DNA of 64,000 nucleotides from Streptomyces sp. NBC_01314 (GCF_041435215.1 NZ_CP108394.1:10664001-10728000), one strand, 5' to 3'. Shown: positions 15,892 to 25,206, numbered from the stretch's first letter. Made by a program: numbers and translations. The notes: generated by a model from the sequence alone, not told the origin.

Positions 15892-17868
15892 TCACGCGGC
15901 CGGCAGCACCCGCACGTCCGCCGCCCGCACGAACGCCACCCGGTGCCCGAACTGGATCTCGTAGTACAGATCCTCACCGACCACGACCCTGTGTCCGCTC
16001 GTGTCGAAGGAGACGGCGTAGTAGTACTCGCCGGGCACCCGGCCGCCGGTGACGTACTTCTGGTCCTTGAGGAGCTTGTACGGCCACGGGGACACCGCCT
16101 GGGCGGGCACGCCCGCCGGGTACGCCGCCGCCTCCGGGTAGGCGCGGCCGTACACCGGGATGTCCGCCAGGCCCTCCCGGGGCGTCACGACCAGTCCGGC
16201 CGCGCCGACCGCCGTCGGCTTCCCCTTCGGGTTCTGGAACCAGGCCTTCTGCCCCAGGTACCAGATCGCCGTCCAGTCGCCCTGCCGCTCGGCGACCGCG
16301 TACTGCTGCCCGGTGGAGACCCGTGAACCGAGGTCGTTCACCCCGATCGTCGAAACGCTGCCGTCCGGCCGCAGCCCGATGTCCTTGATCAGGGGCGAGG
16401 TCACATCGGGCCGGCTGTACAGACGCACGGCGCTGGAGCCGTGCACCGCGCAGGGCGCGCCGCCCGTCACACAGCCGGTGAAAGCGGGCCGGTTGTCGGC
16501 GTAGTCCGGCAGGATTGTGACCATGGCGCTGTTCTCGCCGGACGTCGCGCCCAACGGTTCGCCCAGCAGCTCGAAGTAGTGCCGCCAGTCCCAGTACGGG
16601 CCCGGGTCGGTGTGCATCCCCGGGATCGTCGCCGTCGTCGGGCCCGGCACGGTGTCGTGGCCCAGGATGTGCTGCCGGTCGAGCGGGACGCCGTACTTGT
16701 CGGCGAGGTACTTCACCAGCCGCGCCGACGTGCGGTACATCGCCTCCGTGTACCAGGCGTCCGGCGAGGCCAGGAAGCCCTCGTGCTCCAGGCCGACCGA
16801 CTCCGAGTTGACGTACCAGTTGCCGGCGTGCCAGGCCACGTCCTTGTTCTTGATGTGCTGGGCGATGTGCCCGTCCGTGGAGCGCAGCGAATAGTGCCAC
16901 GACACATACGTCGGGTCCTGGACCAGCTCGAGAGTGGTGTCCCAGTAGCCCTCGGTGTCGTGGACGACGATGTACCGGATCCGCTGTGACGTCGGCCGGT
17001 CGGCCAGGTCGTGGTTGCCGTAGTCGTTGTCGCCGAACTCCGCGTACGGCGCCGGGATCCACTCGCAGGACACCGTTGCCGGGCACTCCGTGGCGCCCGC
17101 GGCCGCCGCGCGCAGCCCCGCCCGGGACAGCTGCCCGGTGCCGGGGCGCAGACCCGGCTCGGCGGTGAGCGTCACCCGCTGGCCGGCGTCCGTGACACGC
17201 TGGGCGCCGTCGCGGATCACCGCGAACACCTCGTTCGCGTACGCCGCGGCCGTCGCCCGGTCGTCGGCGCCCGAGAAGCGCGCCACCGCCCCGTACCAGT
17301 CGGCCGGATCGCTACTGGGGCGCGCGCCCAGCTCCCGCTGCGCGGCGGCGAGCAGGGCGGCACCGCCCGCCACGTTGGCTCCGGCATCCGTGCGCAGCGT
17401 CCGCGCGGGCAGACCGGTCAGCTCGGCCGCCCTCGTCAACGTCCGCAGCCGGGCCGGGAGTTCGGCGGGCTCGGGCAGGTCCGCCCCGGCCACCAGCGGC
17501 GCGCGGGAGTCGTCGCCCCGCGCGTCCTCCGTGCCCTCGCTGTGGTGCGGCGCCTCGGCCAGGGCCGTGCGCGTGTCGGTGAGGTGCATGGGGCCGTAGC
17601 CGCCCGTGACGCTCGGCGCACCGCCGTGGGCGTCCCAGCGGGACTGGAGATAGGAGACGCCGAGCAGGACGTCGTGCGGGACGCCGTACTCGGCGGACGC
17701 GGCGGCGAAGGCGCCCTGCAGGCGAGCCGAGGCGGAGGACGACTGGTTCTCGGGCGGGGCCGCGCCCAACAGGGGCAGCAGCAGGACGGCGGGGGCTGCG
17801 GCGAACGCCGTTCGGCGTGTACGTCCGGGGTGCGGGGTGGGCCTGCGGTCGGTGGGGGATCCTCGCAA
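15892..17868 (-). CDS. Secreted N-acetylmuramoyl-L-alanine amidase with lysozyme-like N-domain
   Basis: The TTG at 17868 is preceded by AGGAGG at 5 nt and gives 658 residues beginning MRGSPTDRRP. An upstream ATG would add 18 residues without a ribosome site. A signal sequence follows (RRTAFAAAPAVLLLPLLGAA). Residues about 48-215 resemble a soluble lytic transglycosylase fold, but the catalytic Glu position reads Gln (LQSRWD). Residues about 295-440 are an Amidase_2 domain with predicted zinc ligands His303 (VVHDTEGY), His404 (GHDTVPGP) and Asp421 (TDPGPYWDW). The C-terminal 200 residues contain SH3-like repeats. It cleaves the peptide side chain of peptidoglycan outside the cell. Confidence 0.9.
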   Translation of the reverse strand: MRGSPTDRRPTPHPGRTRRTAFAAAPAVLLLPLLGAAPPENQSSSASARLQGAFAAASAEYGVPHDVLLGVSYLQSRWDAHGGAPSVTGGYGPMHLTDTRTALAEAPHHSEGTEDARGDDSRAPLVAGADLPEPAELPARLRTLTRAAELTGLPARTLRTDAGANVAGGAALLAAAQRELGARPSSDPADWYGAVARFSGADDRATAAAYANEVFAVIRDGAQRVTDAGQRVTLTAEPGLRPGTGQLSRAGLRAAAAGATECPATVSCEWIPAPYAEFGDNDYGNHDLADRPTSQRIRYIVVHDTEGYWDTTLELVQDPTYVSWHYSLRSTDGHIAQHIKNKDVAWHAGNWYVNSESVGLEHEGFLASPDAWYTEAMYRTSARLVKYLADKYGVPLDRQHILGHDTVPGPTTATIPGMHTDPGPYWDWRHYFELLGEPLGATSGENSAMVTILPDYADNRPAFTGCVTGGAPCAVHGSSAVRLYSRPDVTSPLIKDIGLRPDGSVSTIGVNDLGSRVSTGQQYAVAERQGDWTAIWYLGQKAWFQNPKGKPTAVGAAGLVVTPREGLADIPVYGRAYPEAAAYPAGVPAQAVSPWPYKLLKDQKYVTGGRVPGEYYYAVSFDTSGHRVVVGEDLYYEIQFGHRVAFVRAADVRVLPAA

Positions 17869-18044
17869 GGCGGCCTCCTGGAACGGTGGGGCGTTGGCGG
17901 GGCGTGCGGGACCGAACGGCACCAGTGCTATCGGTCGGCCGACGATCCGTCAATCATGCCCGGAGGAGGCTGGTTCTCCCGTGATTGCCGACCCCTGCCT
18001 CGGCGGCGGCCTCCTGCCGTGACGCAGGCCCACCGACATGACGA

Positions 18045-18086
18045 AGGTCCGCGGCGCGCCCCGTGTCCAGGGCACACCGCGGACCT
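18045..18086 (-). terminator. Hairpin after phosphotransferase-like gene
   Basis: AGGTCCGCGG and CCGCGGACCT form a perfect 10-bp stem over a 22-nt loop, starting 11 bp beyond the stop of the gene that ends at 18097. Confidence 0.7.
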
Positions 18087-18096
18087 CCTTCTCTCC

Positions 18097-19239
18097 TCAG
18101 CGAGTGCCGACCGCCGCCCGTACGGCCTTGCGGGCCAATTGGCAGTCGTCGTGCAGCCGCCTGAGCAGCAGCCGCTGTTCCTCGCCGGACGGCGCGGCAG
18201 TCGGGTGGGCCGGGCCCGGTGCCGCCGGGGTCGAGTCGTGCATCGAACGCTGCACGGCCGTCTCGTAGGTACGGATCTCGCGGGTCAGTACGAGCATCAG
18301 ATTCACCAGGAACGCGTCCCGCGAGGCCGGGCCCGCCGACTGCGCCAGCTGGCTGATCTGCCGTCGTGCCACCGGGGCGTCCCCGAGCACCGCCCACAGT
18401 GTCGCCAGGTCGTACCCCGGCAGATACCACCCGGCGTGTTCCCAGTCCACCAGCACGGGACCGGCCGGTGAGAGCAGGATGTTCGACAGGAGGGCGTCGC
18501 CGTGACAGAACTGGCCCATGCCCTGACGGCCCGACGCGTGCGCGATGCCGTGCAGGAGCTTCTGCAGATCGCCCATGTCCCGGTCGGTCAGCAGACCCAG
18601 CTCATGGAACCGGGAGATCCGCTCCGCGTAGTTGAGCGGGGCGTCGAACGTCCCCGCCGGTGGCCGCCACGCGTTCAGCCGGCAGACCGCGCCGAGCGCC
18701 GCCCGGATGTCGGCGCGCGGCGGCGCCTCCACCGGATGCCGCTGCAGAGCGGCCACCCGGCCCGGCATCCGCTCGATGACCAGGGTGCAGTTGTCCGGAT
18801 CCGCCGCGATCAGCCTCGGCGCCCGCACAGGGGGGCGGTGCCGGACGAACGAGCGGTATGCGGCTATTTCGTGCCGGAGCCGCTCCTCCCAGATGGAGGA
18901 GTGGTCCAGTAAACACTTGGCGACGGCCGTGCTGCGCCCTGTCGTACCGACGAGCAGCACCGAGCGGCCGCTGCGGCGCAGCACCTGGACCGGAGTGAAC
19001 TCCGGGCAGATGCGATGCACCGAGGCGATCGCCGTGCGCAGCTGCGCGCCCTGGGGGCCGGACAAGTCGAGTCTCCCGCTGAGCGGTTGGGTGCCGAGCC
19101 CCGGCACGCGCCGCGTCCGGCCGGCACCGAGCACCGGGGCCGTCGTACGGGTGGGGTCGAGGTAGGGGCCGCCGCTGCCCGGCTGGCGGGGGTGCAGCGA
19201 CCGGGGAGGAGCGGACACGGAGGACGATGCTGCGTACAT
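18097..19239 (-). CDS. Aminoglycoside-phosphotransferase-fold kinase
   Basis: A 380-residue protein of the APH/choline-kinase fold. The catalytic loop is [13 protein letters not shown] (Asp and Asn present) and the metal-binding motif is VLVDWEHAG. The N-lobe carries a lysine in STAVAKCLL. The first 70 residues are a proline- and glycine-rich extension. Despite the family name, genomic members of this type rarely give drug resistance; the substrate is unknown. It is divergent from the NsdA-like regulator gene, with a 233-bp shared region, an arrangement that suggests a functional link in development. The start ATG at 19239 is the only suitable one. Confidence 0.83.
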   Translation of the reverse strand: MYAASSSVSAPPRSLHPRQPGSGGPYLDPTRTTAPVLGAGRTRRVPGLGTQPLSGRLDLSGPQGAQLRTAIASVHRICPEFTPVQVLRRSGRSVLLVGTTGRSTAVAKCLLDHSSIWEERLRHEIAAYRSFVRHRPPVRAPRLIAADPDNCTLVIERMPGRVAALQRHPVEAPPRADIRAALGAVCRLNAWRPPAGTFDAPLNYAERISRFHELGLLTDRDMGDLQKLLHGIAHASGRQGMGQFCHGDALLSNILLSPAGPVLVDWEHAGWYLPGYDLATLWAVLGDAPVARRQISQLAQSAGPASRDAFLVNLMLVLTREIRTYETAVQRSMHDSTPAAPGPAHPTAAPSGEEQRLLLRRLHDDCQLARKAVRAAVGTR

Positions 19240-19392
19240 GGGGGAAGACAGATCCCTTCGTGTGCCGGCAGGTCACGCGCTACCCGCCCCGGCTGCCGAC
19301 GTGCACCCTGGGGAGTGTCCGTCGGGCGACCGGGTCGGGGTGGCGCTTTCCTACCTGACACCGGATGGGCCGTGGCACACCATGTAGCGCAC

Positions 19393-19411
19393 CCTGGCGA
19401 AGCCTGGCGAA
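19393..19411. promoter_or_regulatory. Direct repeat in divergent promoter region
   Basis: CCTGGCGAA occurs twice with a 10-bp period (19393-19401 and 19403-19411), one helical turn apart, between the phosphotransferase-like gene and the NsdA-like gene. It may be a regulator binding site. No assignable -35/-10 pair could be fixed here. Confidence 0.3.
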
Positions 19412-19472
19412 TAGTCCCCGTGCAACTGACAGCGGGCTACATTCAACTCAGCCGAGAACCTGGGGGCTTGAC

Positions 19473-20969
19473 GTGAGCGGACAACCCAACACCCGACTCG
19501 CAGACCTGTTCGGCCTGGCCGGCTGGTCCAAGGGAGAGCTCGCGAGGCTGGTCAACCGGCAGGCGGCGGCCATGGGCCACCCCCAGCTGGCGACCGACAC
19601 CTCACGGGTGCGGCGCTGGATCGACATGGGAGAGATCCCGCGCGATCCCGTGCCGCGGGTGCTGGCGGCCCTGTTCACCGAGCGTCTCGGCCGTGTCGTG
19701 ACCATCGAGGACCTCGGTCTGGTCCGGCACGGGCGTACGGGAAAACGGCCGGACGGCGGGAGTGTGGAACATCCCGACGGTGTGCCGTGGGCGCCCGAAC
19801 GGACTGCTGCGGTCCTCACCGAATTCACGGGAATGGACCTCATGCTCAACCGACGCGGCTTGGTGGGTGCGGGCGTCGCTCTCACCGCGGGATCCGCACT
19901 CAGCAGCGCCATGCACGACTGGCTGCACACCGACCCGGCCCTCGCGGCCGACGCGCCCCACCTCGACGACCCCCTGCACGCCGACCCCGCCGGGTTCGAC
20001 CGTTACGAGGCCGCCCCCATCGGGTCGCAGGAGATCGAGGAACTGGAGCGCTCGGTCGAGGTGTTCCGGGCCTGGGACGCGGCCCGCGGCGGCGGGCTGC
20101 AACGCAAGGCTGTCGTGGGACAGCTCAACGAGGTGGGAGGCATGCTCTCCTACCGCCACCCCGAACATCTCCAGCGGCGCCTGTGGGGCGTCGCCGCCAA
20201 CCTCGCCGTCCTCGCGGGCTGGATGTCGCACGACATCGGCCTCGAACCCACCGCCCAGAAGTACTTCATCATCGCCGCCCACGCCGCCAGGGAGGGCGGT
20301 GACCGGCCCCGCGCCGGCGAGGCCCTCTCCCGGGCGGCCCGACAACTGGTGCACCTCGGCAAGCCCGACGAGGCGCTCGACCTCATGAAGCTCGCCCAGT
20401 CCGGCTCCGGCGAGCAGGTGCTGCCGCGCACCAAGGCCATGCTCCACACCGTCGAGGCCTGGGCGCAGGCCTCCTTGGGCAAGGGCCAGGCCATGCGCCG
20501 CACCCTGGGCCGGGCCGAGGACCTGTTCGTCTCCGACCGGGGGGACGTGCCGCCGCCCAGCTGGATGCAGATGTTCAAGGAGGAGGACCTCTACGGCATG
20601 CAGGCACTGGCCTACCGCACCCTCGCGGAGCACGACCCGTCCGCGGCCAAACAGGCCCAGCACTACGCGGAGAAGGCCCTGGAACTGCGCGTCGACGGCC
20701 GCCAGCGGTCGAAGATCTTCGACTTCCTGTCCATGGCCTCGGCCTGCTTCATCGCCGACGACCCCGAACAGGCGGACCGGTACGCCCGCCTCGCCCTGAT
20801 GTCGATGGGCTCCAACTCCTCCCATCGCACCTGGGACCGGCTGCGTGAGATGTACCGGCTCACCGGCCAGTACTCCAGCTATCCGAAGATCCAGGAACTG
20901 CGGGAGGAGCTCAAACTCGCCCTGCCCAAGCCCCAGCCGAAGAACAGGGGCGACATCGCGTCGACGTGA
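19473..20969 (+). CDS. NsdA/NsdB-like TPR regulatory protein
   Basis: The GTG at 19473 gives 498 residues. The N-terminus is a helix-turn-helix-like region (FGLAGWSKGELARLVNRQ, DTSRVRRWIDMGEIPRDPVP). A hydrophobic stretch, GLVGAGVALTAGSALSSAM, lies near residue 130, followed by long alpha-helical, TPR-type repeats (ANLAVLAGWMSHDIG, RAGEALSRAARQLVHLG, PDEALDLMKLAQSG, ALAYRTLAEHDPSAAKQAQHYAEKAL split over repeats). This layout is that of the NsdA/NsdB family, which in S. coelicolor represses antibiotic production and sporulation. Several paralogues exist per genome, so I do not assign a gene name. Confidence 0.82.
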   Translation: MSGQPNTRLADLFGLAGWSKGELARLVNRQAAAMGHPQLATDTSRVRRWIDMGEIPRDPVPRVLAALFTERLGRVVTIEDLGLVRHGRTGKRPDGGSVEHPDGVPWAPERTAAVLTEFTGMDLMLNRRGLVGAGVALTAGSALSSAMHDWLHTDPALAADAPHLDDPLHADPAGFDRYEAAPIGSQEIEELERSVEVFRAWDAARGGGLQRKAVVGQLNEVGGMLSYRHPEHLQRRLWGVAANLAVLAGWMSHDIGLEPTAQKYFIIAAHAAREGGDRPRAGEALSRAARQLVHLGKPDEALDLMKLAQSGSGEQVLPRTKAMLHTVEAWAQASLGKGQAMRRTLGRAEDLFVSDRGDVPPPSWMQMFKEEDLYGMQALAYRTLAEHDPSAAKQAQHYAEKALELRVDGRQRSKIFDFLSMASACFIADDPEQADRYARLALMSMGSNSSHRTWDRLREMYRLTGQYSSYPKIQELREELKLALPKPQPKNRGDIAST

Positions 20970-21017
20970 CCGCCGGGACCGGCCCCCGGACCGTCATGAG
21001 CTGACCCTGGCGGATCC

Positions 21018-22448
21018 TCAGGAGCTGACCCGGGCGACGAGCACGCAGGCGTCGTCCGCCCGCTCGCTCTCGCCGAACTCCTCCACCACTGTCCGTACAC
21101 AATCCTGGGCCGTACGCGCCTCGCCGAACCGTGGGGCCAGGTCCAGCAGCCGCTGCACGGCTGCCTCTCCTCCCCGCCGGGGGACCAGTCCATCGGTGTG
21201 CAGGAGCAGTAGGTCGCCCTGTTCGAGCGTCACTTCGGCCTGCCCGTAGACGGCACCCGAGGTCGCGCCGAGCAGGACGCCGTCCGGCGATGTCAGCACG
21301 CGCCCCGTCCCGTCGCGGAACAGCAGCGGGGCGGGGTGCCCCGCCTGAGCCCACACGAGAGTGCGGGTCGCCGGGCGGTAGCGGCAGCAGACGGCGCTGC
21401 CGAGGGCCGGTTGCACGGTGGCATCCAGTAACTGGTTGAGGCAGGCCATCAGCCGGCCCGGCTCTGTGCCCGTCATCGCCATACCGCGCAGCGCGCCGAT
21501 CAGCATCGCCATGCCCGAGGTGACCGTGACACCGTGCCCGGTGAGGTCGCCCACGCTCAACAGGCTCTCACCGCCCGGCAGTTCGAGGGCGTCGTACCAG
21601 TCACCGCCGATCAGCGCGCTGGTCGAGCAGGGCAGATAGTGAGCCGCCAGGTCCAGCCTCTCGGGGCCCTGGTGCGGGAGCCGCAGGGAGGCGCGCCACG
21701 GCGGCAGCACGGCCTCCTGCAGCTCGACCGCGATCCGGTGTTCGGTCTGCGCGATGTGCCGCTGGCGATGCAGCGAGTCACGGCTCTCGCTCTCCACCCG
21801 CTGGCTGCGCCGCAGTTCGCTGACGTCCCGCAGGACGGCCCACATCGAGGCCGTGCCGCCGTCGTCGTCGAGCACGGGCTCGCCCATCATGTGCACGGTG
21901 CGCACCCCGCCGTCGGGGAGCAGGATGCGGAACTCGCCGTCGATGCGTTTCGCGTCGATCAGACAGTCCGTGACCATCGCCGTCAGCTTCGGCCGGTCCT
22001 CGTCGAGCACCAGCGACGGCAGTTCGTCGAGGGTGAGCGGCGGGGCGGCGGGGTCGCGGCCGAGGATCTGATACAGCTCCCCGGACCAGCTGGCCTCGTC
22101 CGTCAGCAGGTTCCACTCGGCGCTGCCGACCCGGCTGAGCAGTGAGGCGCGCCGGGGCGCGGGAGGCGGTGCGACCGGGGGAGAGGGCGTGGCCACGGGG
22201 GCGGGCGGCTGGGCCGGGCCGTCCCGCAGCTGGGCCAAGTGGTCGTCGAGGTCGCTGAGTTGATGCAGCGCCAGATCGCAGAGAGCGCGCTGCCAGCGGA
22301 CCTCGGGGTCCGCTCCGTCGGCGGGCGCGTCACGCCGTACGGCATCCACGTCGCCCCGCAGCCGCCGGGTCTGCGAGATGAGCGCGTCGACCGTGCCGCG
22401 TCGGGGCGGCTGGGCGGCTGGACGATCCGCAGAGAGATGGGACGGCAT
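21018..22448 (-). CDS. PAS-PP2C (SpoIIE-type) serine phosphatase
   Basis: Starting at ATG 22448 the protein has 476 residues. A proline-rich linker (about 90-140) precedes a PAS/PAC domain (WNLLTDEASWSGELYQILGRD to VLRDVSELRR). A SpoIIE/RsbU-type PP2C domain follows with the metal-binding blocks ALIGGDWYDA, SVGDLTGHG, HPAPLL and DDACVLVARV. Such phosphatases dephosphorylate anti-anti-sigma factors or related regulators, with the PAS domain sensing a signal. It converges on the NsdA-like gene. Longer versions starting at 22577 lack a ribosome site, and the palindrome at 22565-22576 would fall inside them. Confidence 0.9.
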   Translation of the reverse strand: MPSHLSADRPAAQPPRRGTVDALISQTRRLRGDVDAVRRDAPADGADPEVRWQRALCDLALHQLSDLDDHLAQLRDGPAQPPAPVATPSPPVAPPPAPRRASLLSRVGSAEWNLLTDEASWSGELYQILGRDPAAPPLTLDELPSLVLDEDRPKLTAMVTDCLIDAKRIDGEFRILLPDGGVRTVHMMGEPVLDDDGGTASMWAVLRDVSELRRSQRVESESRDSLHRQRHIAQTEHRIAVELQEAVLPPWRASLRLPHQGPERLDLAAHYLPCSTSALIGGDWYDALELPGGESLLSVGDLTGHGVTVTSGMAMLIGALRGMAMTGTEPGRLMACLNQLLDATVQPALGSAVCCRYRPATRTLVWAQAGHPAPLLFRDGTGRVLTSPDGVLLGATSGAVYGQAEVTLEQGDLLLLHTDGLVPRRGGEAAVQRLLDLAPRFGEARTAQDCVRTVVEEFGESERADDACVLVARVSS

Positions 22449-22926
22449 CACGTACTCCGATGGGGGACGGTACGACCAACGCTGACGTAAGGGCCGATTA
22501 CGACTGTTGCACAGCCCGCGAGGCGCTGTAAGGGATTTGGCAAGACACGATACGGTGGTGCGTCTGGCATATGCCACCGTCCTTGCGGTCGGCGTCGTCC
22601 ACTGCGGGTCGGTATCTGCCCCGGGGGCCCAAGTCGTAGGAATCGTACGTGACTTGACGGATCGTCGACCGCCTTCACCTGTCTTTCATTCCCGTGTTCG
22701 AGGGGCATATGTGCGAGCTCTCTCGATTACATGGAACGGCCTGTGTGAATCCGACCGCACCCGCATCACTGGACGCGTCCGGAGCCGGATTGAGGGTGAG
22801 ATGGGTCACAGAGGTGAATCCAGGAAGCCGCGTCATGCGAAAGCCCTCCGCGAGGTCGAGAAGGCACGTCGGCGCACCGGCCGGCCCGCATCGCAGGAAG
22901 AGCTTCACCCGAAACGGAGACCGTTC
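22449..22926. other. 478-bp divergent regulatory region
   Basis: This region separates the PP2C gene (minus) from the SsgA-like gene (plus). It is less GC-rich than its neighbours. It holds a perfect 12-bp palindrome at 22565-22576. A frame runs open through it into the SsgA-like gene, but its codon use and composition are not coding-like. I see no RNA gene. Confidence 0.6.
22565..22576. promoter_or_regulatory. Perfect palindrome TGGCATATGCCA
   Basis: A 12-bp perfect palindrome in the PP2C/SsgA-like intergenic region. TGGC at each end recalls half-sites of AdpA-type developmental regulators (consensus TGGCSNGWWY), but the rest of the consensus is not satisfied, so the binder is uncertain. 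Confidence 0.4.
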
Positions 22927-23340
22927 ATGACCGTCACGCTGGAACAGCCCGCCCGCGCTCTCCTCGTCACCGCCGAGGACCGGGAGGTCCCGGTGCCCGC
23001 GAGCCTGCGCTACTTCTCCGACGATCCGCTGGCCGTGCACCTCGACTTCCCGGCCGACATCTCGCTGAACGGTTCCATGGTGACCTGGACCTTCTCCCGT
23101 GACCTGCTGGAGAAAGGGGTGCGGGCCCCCGCCGGCTCCGGCGACGTGCAGATCTGGCCCTGCGGCCGCCTCCGCACCGTGGTGGAGCTGCACTCCCCGT
23201 ACGGCACGGCCCTGCTCCGGTTCGAGAAGGCGGCACTCCAGCGCTTCCTGCTGCGCAGCTACGCCGTCGTCGCCGCCGGAAGAGAGGAGCTGGGCCCGGC
23301 GCTCGACCGGGGTCTCACGTCGCTCCTCGGCGGTGTCTGA
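22927..23340 (+). CDS. SsgA-like sporulation/cell-division protein (SALP)
   Basis: The ATG at 22927 with CGGAG 8 nt upstream gives 137 residues. It shows the SsgA/SsgB family core: PVPASLRYFSDDPLAVHLDF, VTWTFSRDLLEKGVRAPAGS, GDVQIWPCGRLRTVVEL, SPYGTALLRFEKAALQRFL and a final LDRGLTSLL. SALPs are confined to sporulating actinomycetes and steer septum placement, peptidoglycan maturation and spore separation; SsgB recruits FtsZ. Which paralogue this is cannot be fixed without comparison. The open frame upstream to 22507 is not part of the gene. Confidence 0.93.
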   Translation: MTVTLEQPARALLVTAEDREVPVPASLRYFSDDPLAVHLDFPADISLNGSMVTWTFSRDLLEKGVRAPAGSGDVQIWPCGRLRTVVELHSPYGTALLRFEKAALQRFLLRSYAVVAAGREELGPALDRGLTSLLGGV

Positions 23341-23383
23341 CACTCGGCGGGCCGGTGCCGCCGTGTGTGTGGACCGGGCTCGC

Positions 23384-24499
23384 TCAGTAGCGCAGGACGC
23401 CCGCGATGCCCCGGGCGTCGCCGAGTGTGCCGTCGGGGACGAAGCGGACCTCGGCGCCGGTGTCCAGGCACCGCTCGACGATCTCGTCCACGATGTCCTC
23501 GCGGACGTCGAGGTCGCCGCTCTCGGCCGGTACGAGGTGGCCACCACCGGCGCCCCCGGCCTCACCGTCGGAGCGGACGGTCGTCCGGTAGTTCTCCTCG
23601 ACGGCCAGGAGCTGGATGCGGCCCTGCCGCGCGTTCTGCCAGACCTCGTCGACGCTGGCCGCGAACGCCTTGTGGCCACGGGCCGTTTCGAGCTGACGGG
23701 CCACGGCGTCGACGTTCCTGCGGTCCTCGGCGGCGACCAGCGGCCGTACCGCCTGCCACACGGCGTCCGGGGTGCCGTGCGCGAGACCGCCGTGCGGGAT
23801 GTGGGTGGCGTCCTTGGTGACCGTGCCGATCTCGTCGAGCAGAGACAGCGCCGCCGTCTCGCCGGTGACGTACAGGGGCCGGTGCTGGGCGCGCACCACT
23901 CTGGCCAGGGCCGTGTCGGCGTCGCGCAGGAAGTGGCGGGTGTCCTCGTCGCGGAAGGCGGACGGCAGGTCGCCGGTCCGCTCCTGGCGCTCGGCGTCGA
24001 AGTTGTCGCGCTCCCTGGTGAGCGGGAAACCGCCGGTGTGCGCCTCGGTGACGCGGTCGCCGCCGCCGTTCCACAGTGTGACCCTGTCGGGGGAGACCGC
24101 GAGTACCCAGAACGGCCGCTCGGCGGCCTGTGCGGCCACCAGGTTCCGGGTGAGGAAGGTGTCCGAGAGCACCACGCGCTCCGGCACCGGCCGGGCCAGC
24201 GACCAGACCTGGTGCTCACCGGGCGCCGCGAAGATCACCAGGCCGTCCTCGGCGTGGGTCAGATCCACCTCGGCCAGCGCCTGGTCCAGCTGGCGGACGA
24301 CGTCGTTGCGCCGCTCCCGCGTGACGGCGGGGTCGCGCTCCAGTCGCTTCTTCGCCTCGGCCACCACATTGCGCAGCCGGACCGGATCCTGGGCCTTCTC
24401 GGGTTCCCGGCGGTGGGTCGGCGTCAGCACCGACACCGCGGGGTAGGGCCGCGGGCGGCGCAGTTCGGTGAGGGTCGCGGGACTGAGGGCATGCTCCAT
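23384..24499 (-). CDS. baeRF-family (archaeo-eukaryotic release-factor-like) protein
   Basis: A 371-residue protein from ATG 24499 (MEHALSPATLTELRRPRPYP). It resembles the bacterial eRF1-like families (baeRF), with SVLTPTHRREPEKAQDPVRLRN at the start, a central AERPFWVLAVSPDRVTLWNGG and the C-terminal ribosomal-L7Ae-like part ending LGDARGIAGVLRY. These proteins are proposed to act on stalled or hibernating ribosomes, but the role is unproven. The gene is monocistronic and convergent with the SsgA-like gene. Positions 24500-24663 contain its promoter and the terminator of the next gene. Confidence 0.75.
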   Translation of the reverse strand: MEHALSPATLTELRRPRPYPAVSVLTPTHRREPEKAQDPVRLRNVVAEAKKRLERDPAVTRERRNDVVRQLDQALAEVDLTHAEDGLVIFAAPGEHQVWSLARPVPERVVLSDTFLTRNLVAAQAAERPFWVLAVSPDRVTLWNGGGDRVTEAHTGGFPLTRERDNFDAERQERTGDLPSAFRDEDTRHFLRDADTALARVVRAQHRPLYVTGETAALSLLDEIGTVTKDATHIPHGGLAHGTPDAVWQAVRPLVAAEDRRNVDAVARQLETARGHKAFAASVDEVWQNARQGRIQLLAVEENYRTTVRSDGEAGGAGGGHLVPAESGDLDVREDIVDEIVERCLDTGAEVRFVPDGTLGDARGIAGVLRY

Positions 24500-24589
24500 G
24501 ACTTCACGATAGGGCTGATTCGCGTGTCGGGCATTTGGGGTGGTCCGGCCATCGCTGCGGGCGGCTCCGGCGGTCGGCGGAGGACGGCG

Positions 24590-24639
24590 GAGGAGCCCGC
24601 CGGCGCGCACCGGTGAAGATGCGCTCCGACGGGCTCCTC
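24590..24639 (-). terminator. Hairpin after DUF4232 gene
   Basis: GAGGAGCCCG and CGGGCTCCTC pair perfectly over a 30-nt loop, 24 bp beyond the stop of the gene ending at 24664. Confidence 0.6.
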
Positions 24640-24663
24640 GGTGTCGTGCGGCCGACGCGGGGG

Positions 24664-25206
24664 TCAGCCGACTTCCTTCTTCAGCGCCTTGTCGGCGGCG
24701 GCCTTGGACGGCTTCCACCAGGTGGTCACCGGCTCCCAGACCTTGATCTTCGTGCTCGATCCGAGCTGCTTCGCGGTGAACGTACGGCCGTTGAGGTTCG
24801 GGTTGGCCGACACGGTGATCGTGCCGACGCGACGCGCCTCGGGGTCCTTGAGGTCGGCGATCGTGCGGACCGCCGCGTAGACCGTCTTGCCCGGGCCGAC
24901 CTTGTACGGGCCGCTCTCGCCGGAGGGCACCGGCAGGGCCGCCCCGTCGAGGTCGCCGAAGGTCACGACGGGAAGGCGGTCGATCGTGCAGGTGCGGGCG
25001 CCGGTGTTCTTGACGCTGATGTGCACGACCCGCGCGTCCTTCGACTGCTTGGCCCCCAGCTTGAGGACCTTCGCCTTGCAGACCGGGGTCTTCGCGGCGG
25101 GCTGGGCGGCGGGCTGGGCGGCCAGACCCTGCGGTGCGGCGGCGAGGAGCAGCGCGGCGCCGGCGGCCGCCGCGGTCGAGACGGTGAGGAAGGAACGAAT
25201 ACGCAT
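24664..25206 (-). CDS. Secreted DUF4232 protein
   Basis: The ATG at 25206 gives 180 residues with a clear signal peptide (MRIRSFLTVSTAAAAGAALL, then a QGLAAQPAAQPAA cleavage region). The mature part is an immunoglobulin-like DUF4232 domain with two cysteines (VCKAKVLKLG and GARTCTIDRLPVV) likely to form a disulfide, and the usual VTFGDLDG strand. Proteins of this family are exported by many actinomycetes; their function is unknown. The frame could start 15 codons earlier, but the signal peptide fits the internal ATG. Confidence 0.85.
   Translation of the reverse strand: MRIRSFLTVSTAAAAGAALLLAAAPQGLAAQPAAQPAAKTPVCKAKVLKLGAKQSKDARVVHISVKNTGARTCTIDRLPVVTFGDLDGAALPVPSGESGPYKVGPGKTVYAAVRTIADLKDPEARRVGTITVSANPNLNGRTFTAKQLGSSTKIKVWEPVTTWWKPSKAAADKALKKEVG

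Noticed and set aside
22637..22665. Possible ECF-type promoter (GGAAT-18-TCGTC)
   Set aside because: It deviates from the SigE-like GGAAC/CGTC consensus in sequence and spacing; too weak to list.
22507..22926. 140-codon N-terminal extension of the SsgA-like protein
   Set aside because: The extension has non-coding composition, and SsgA-like proteins are about 130-145 residues, which fits ATG 22927.
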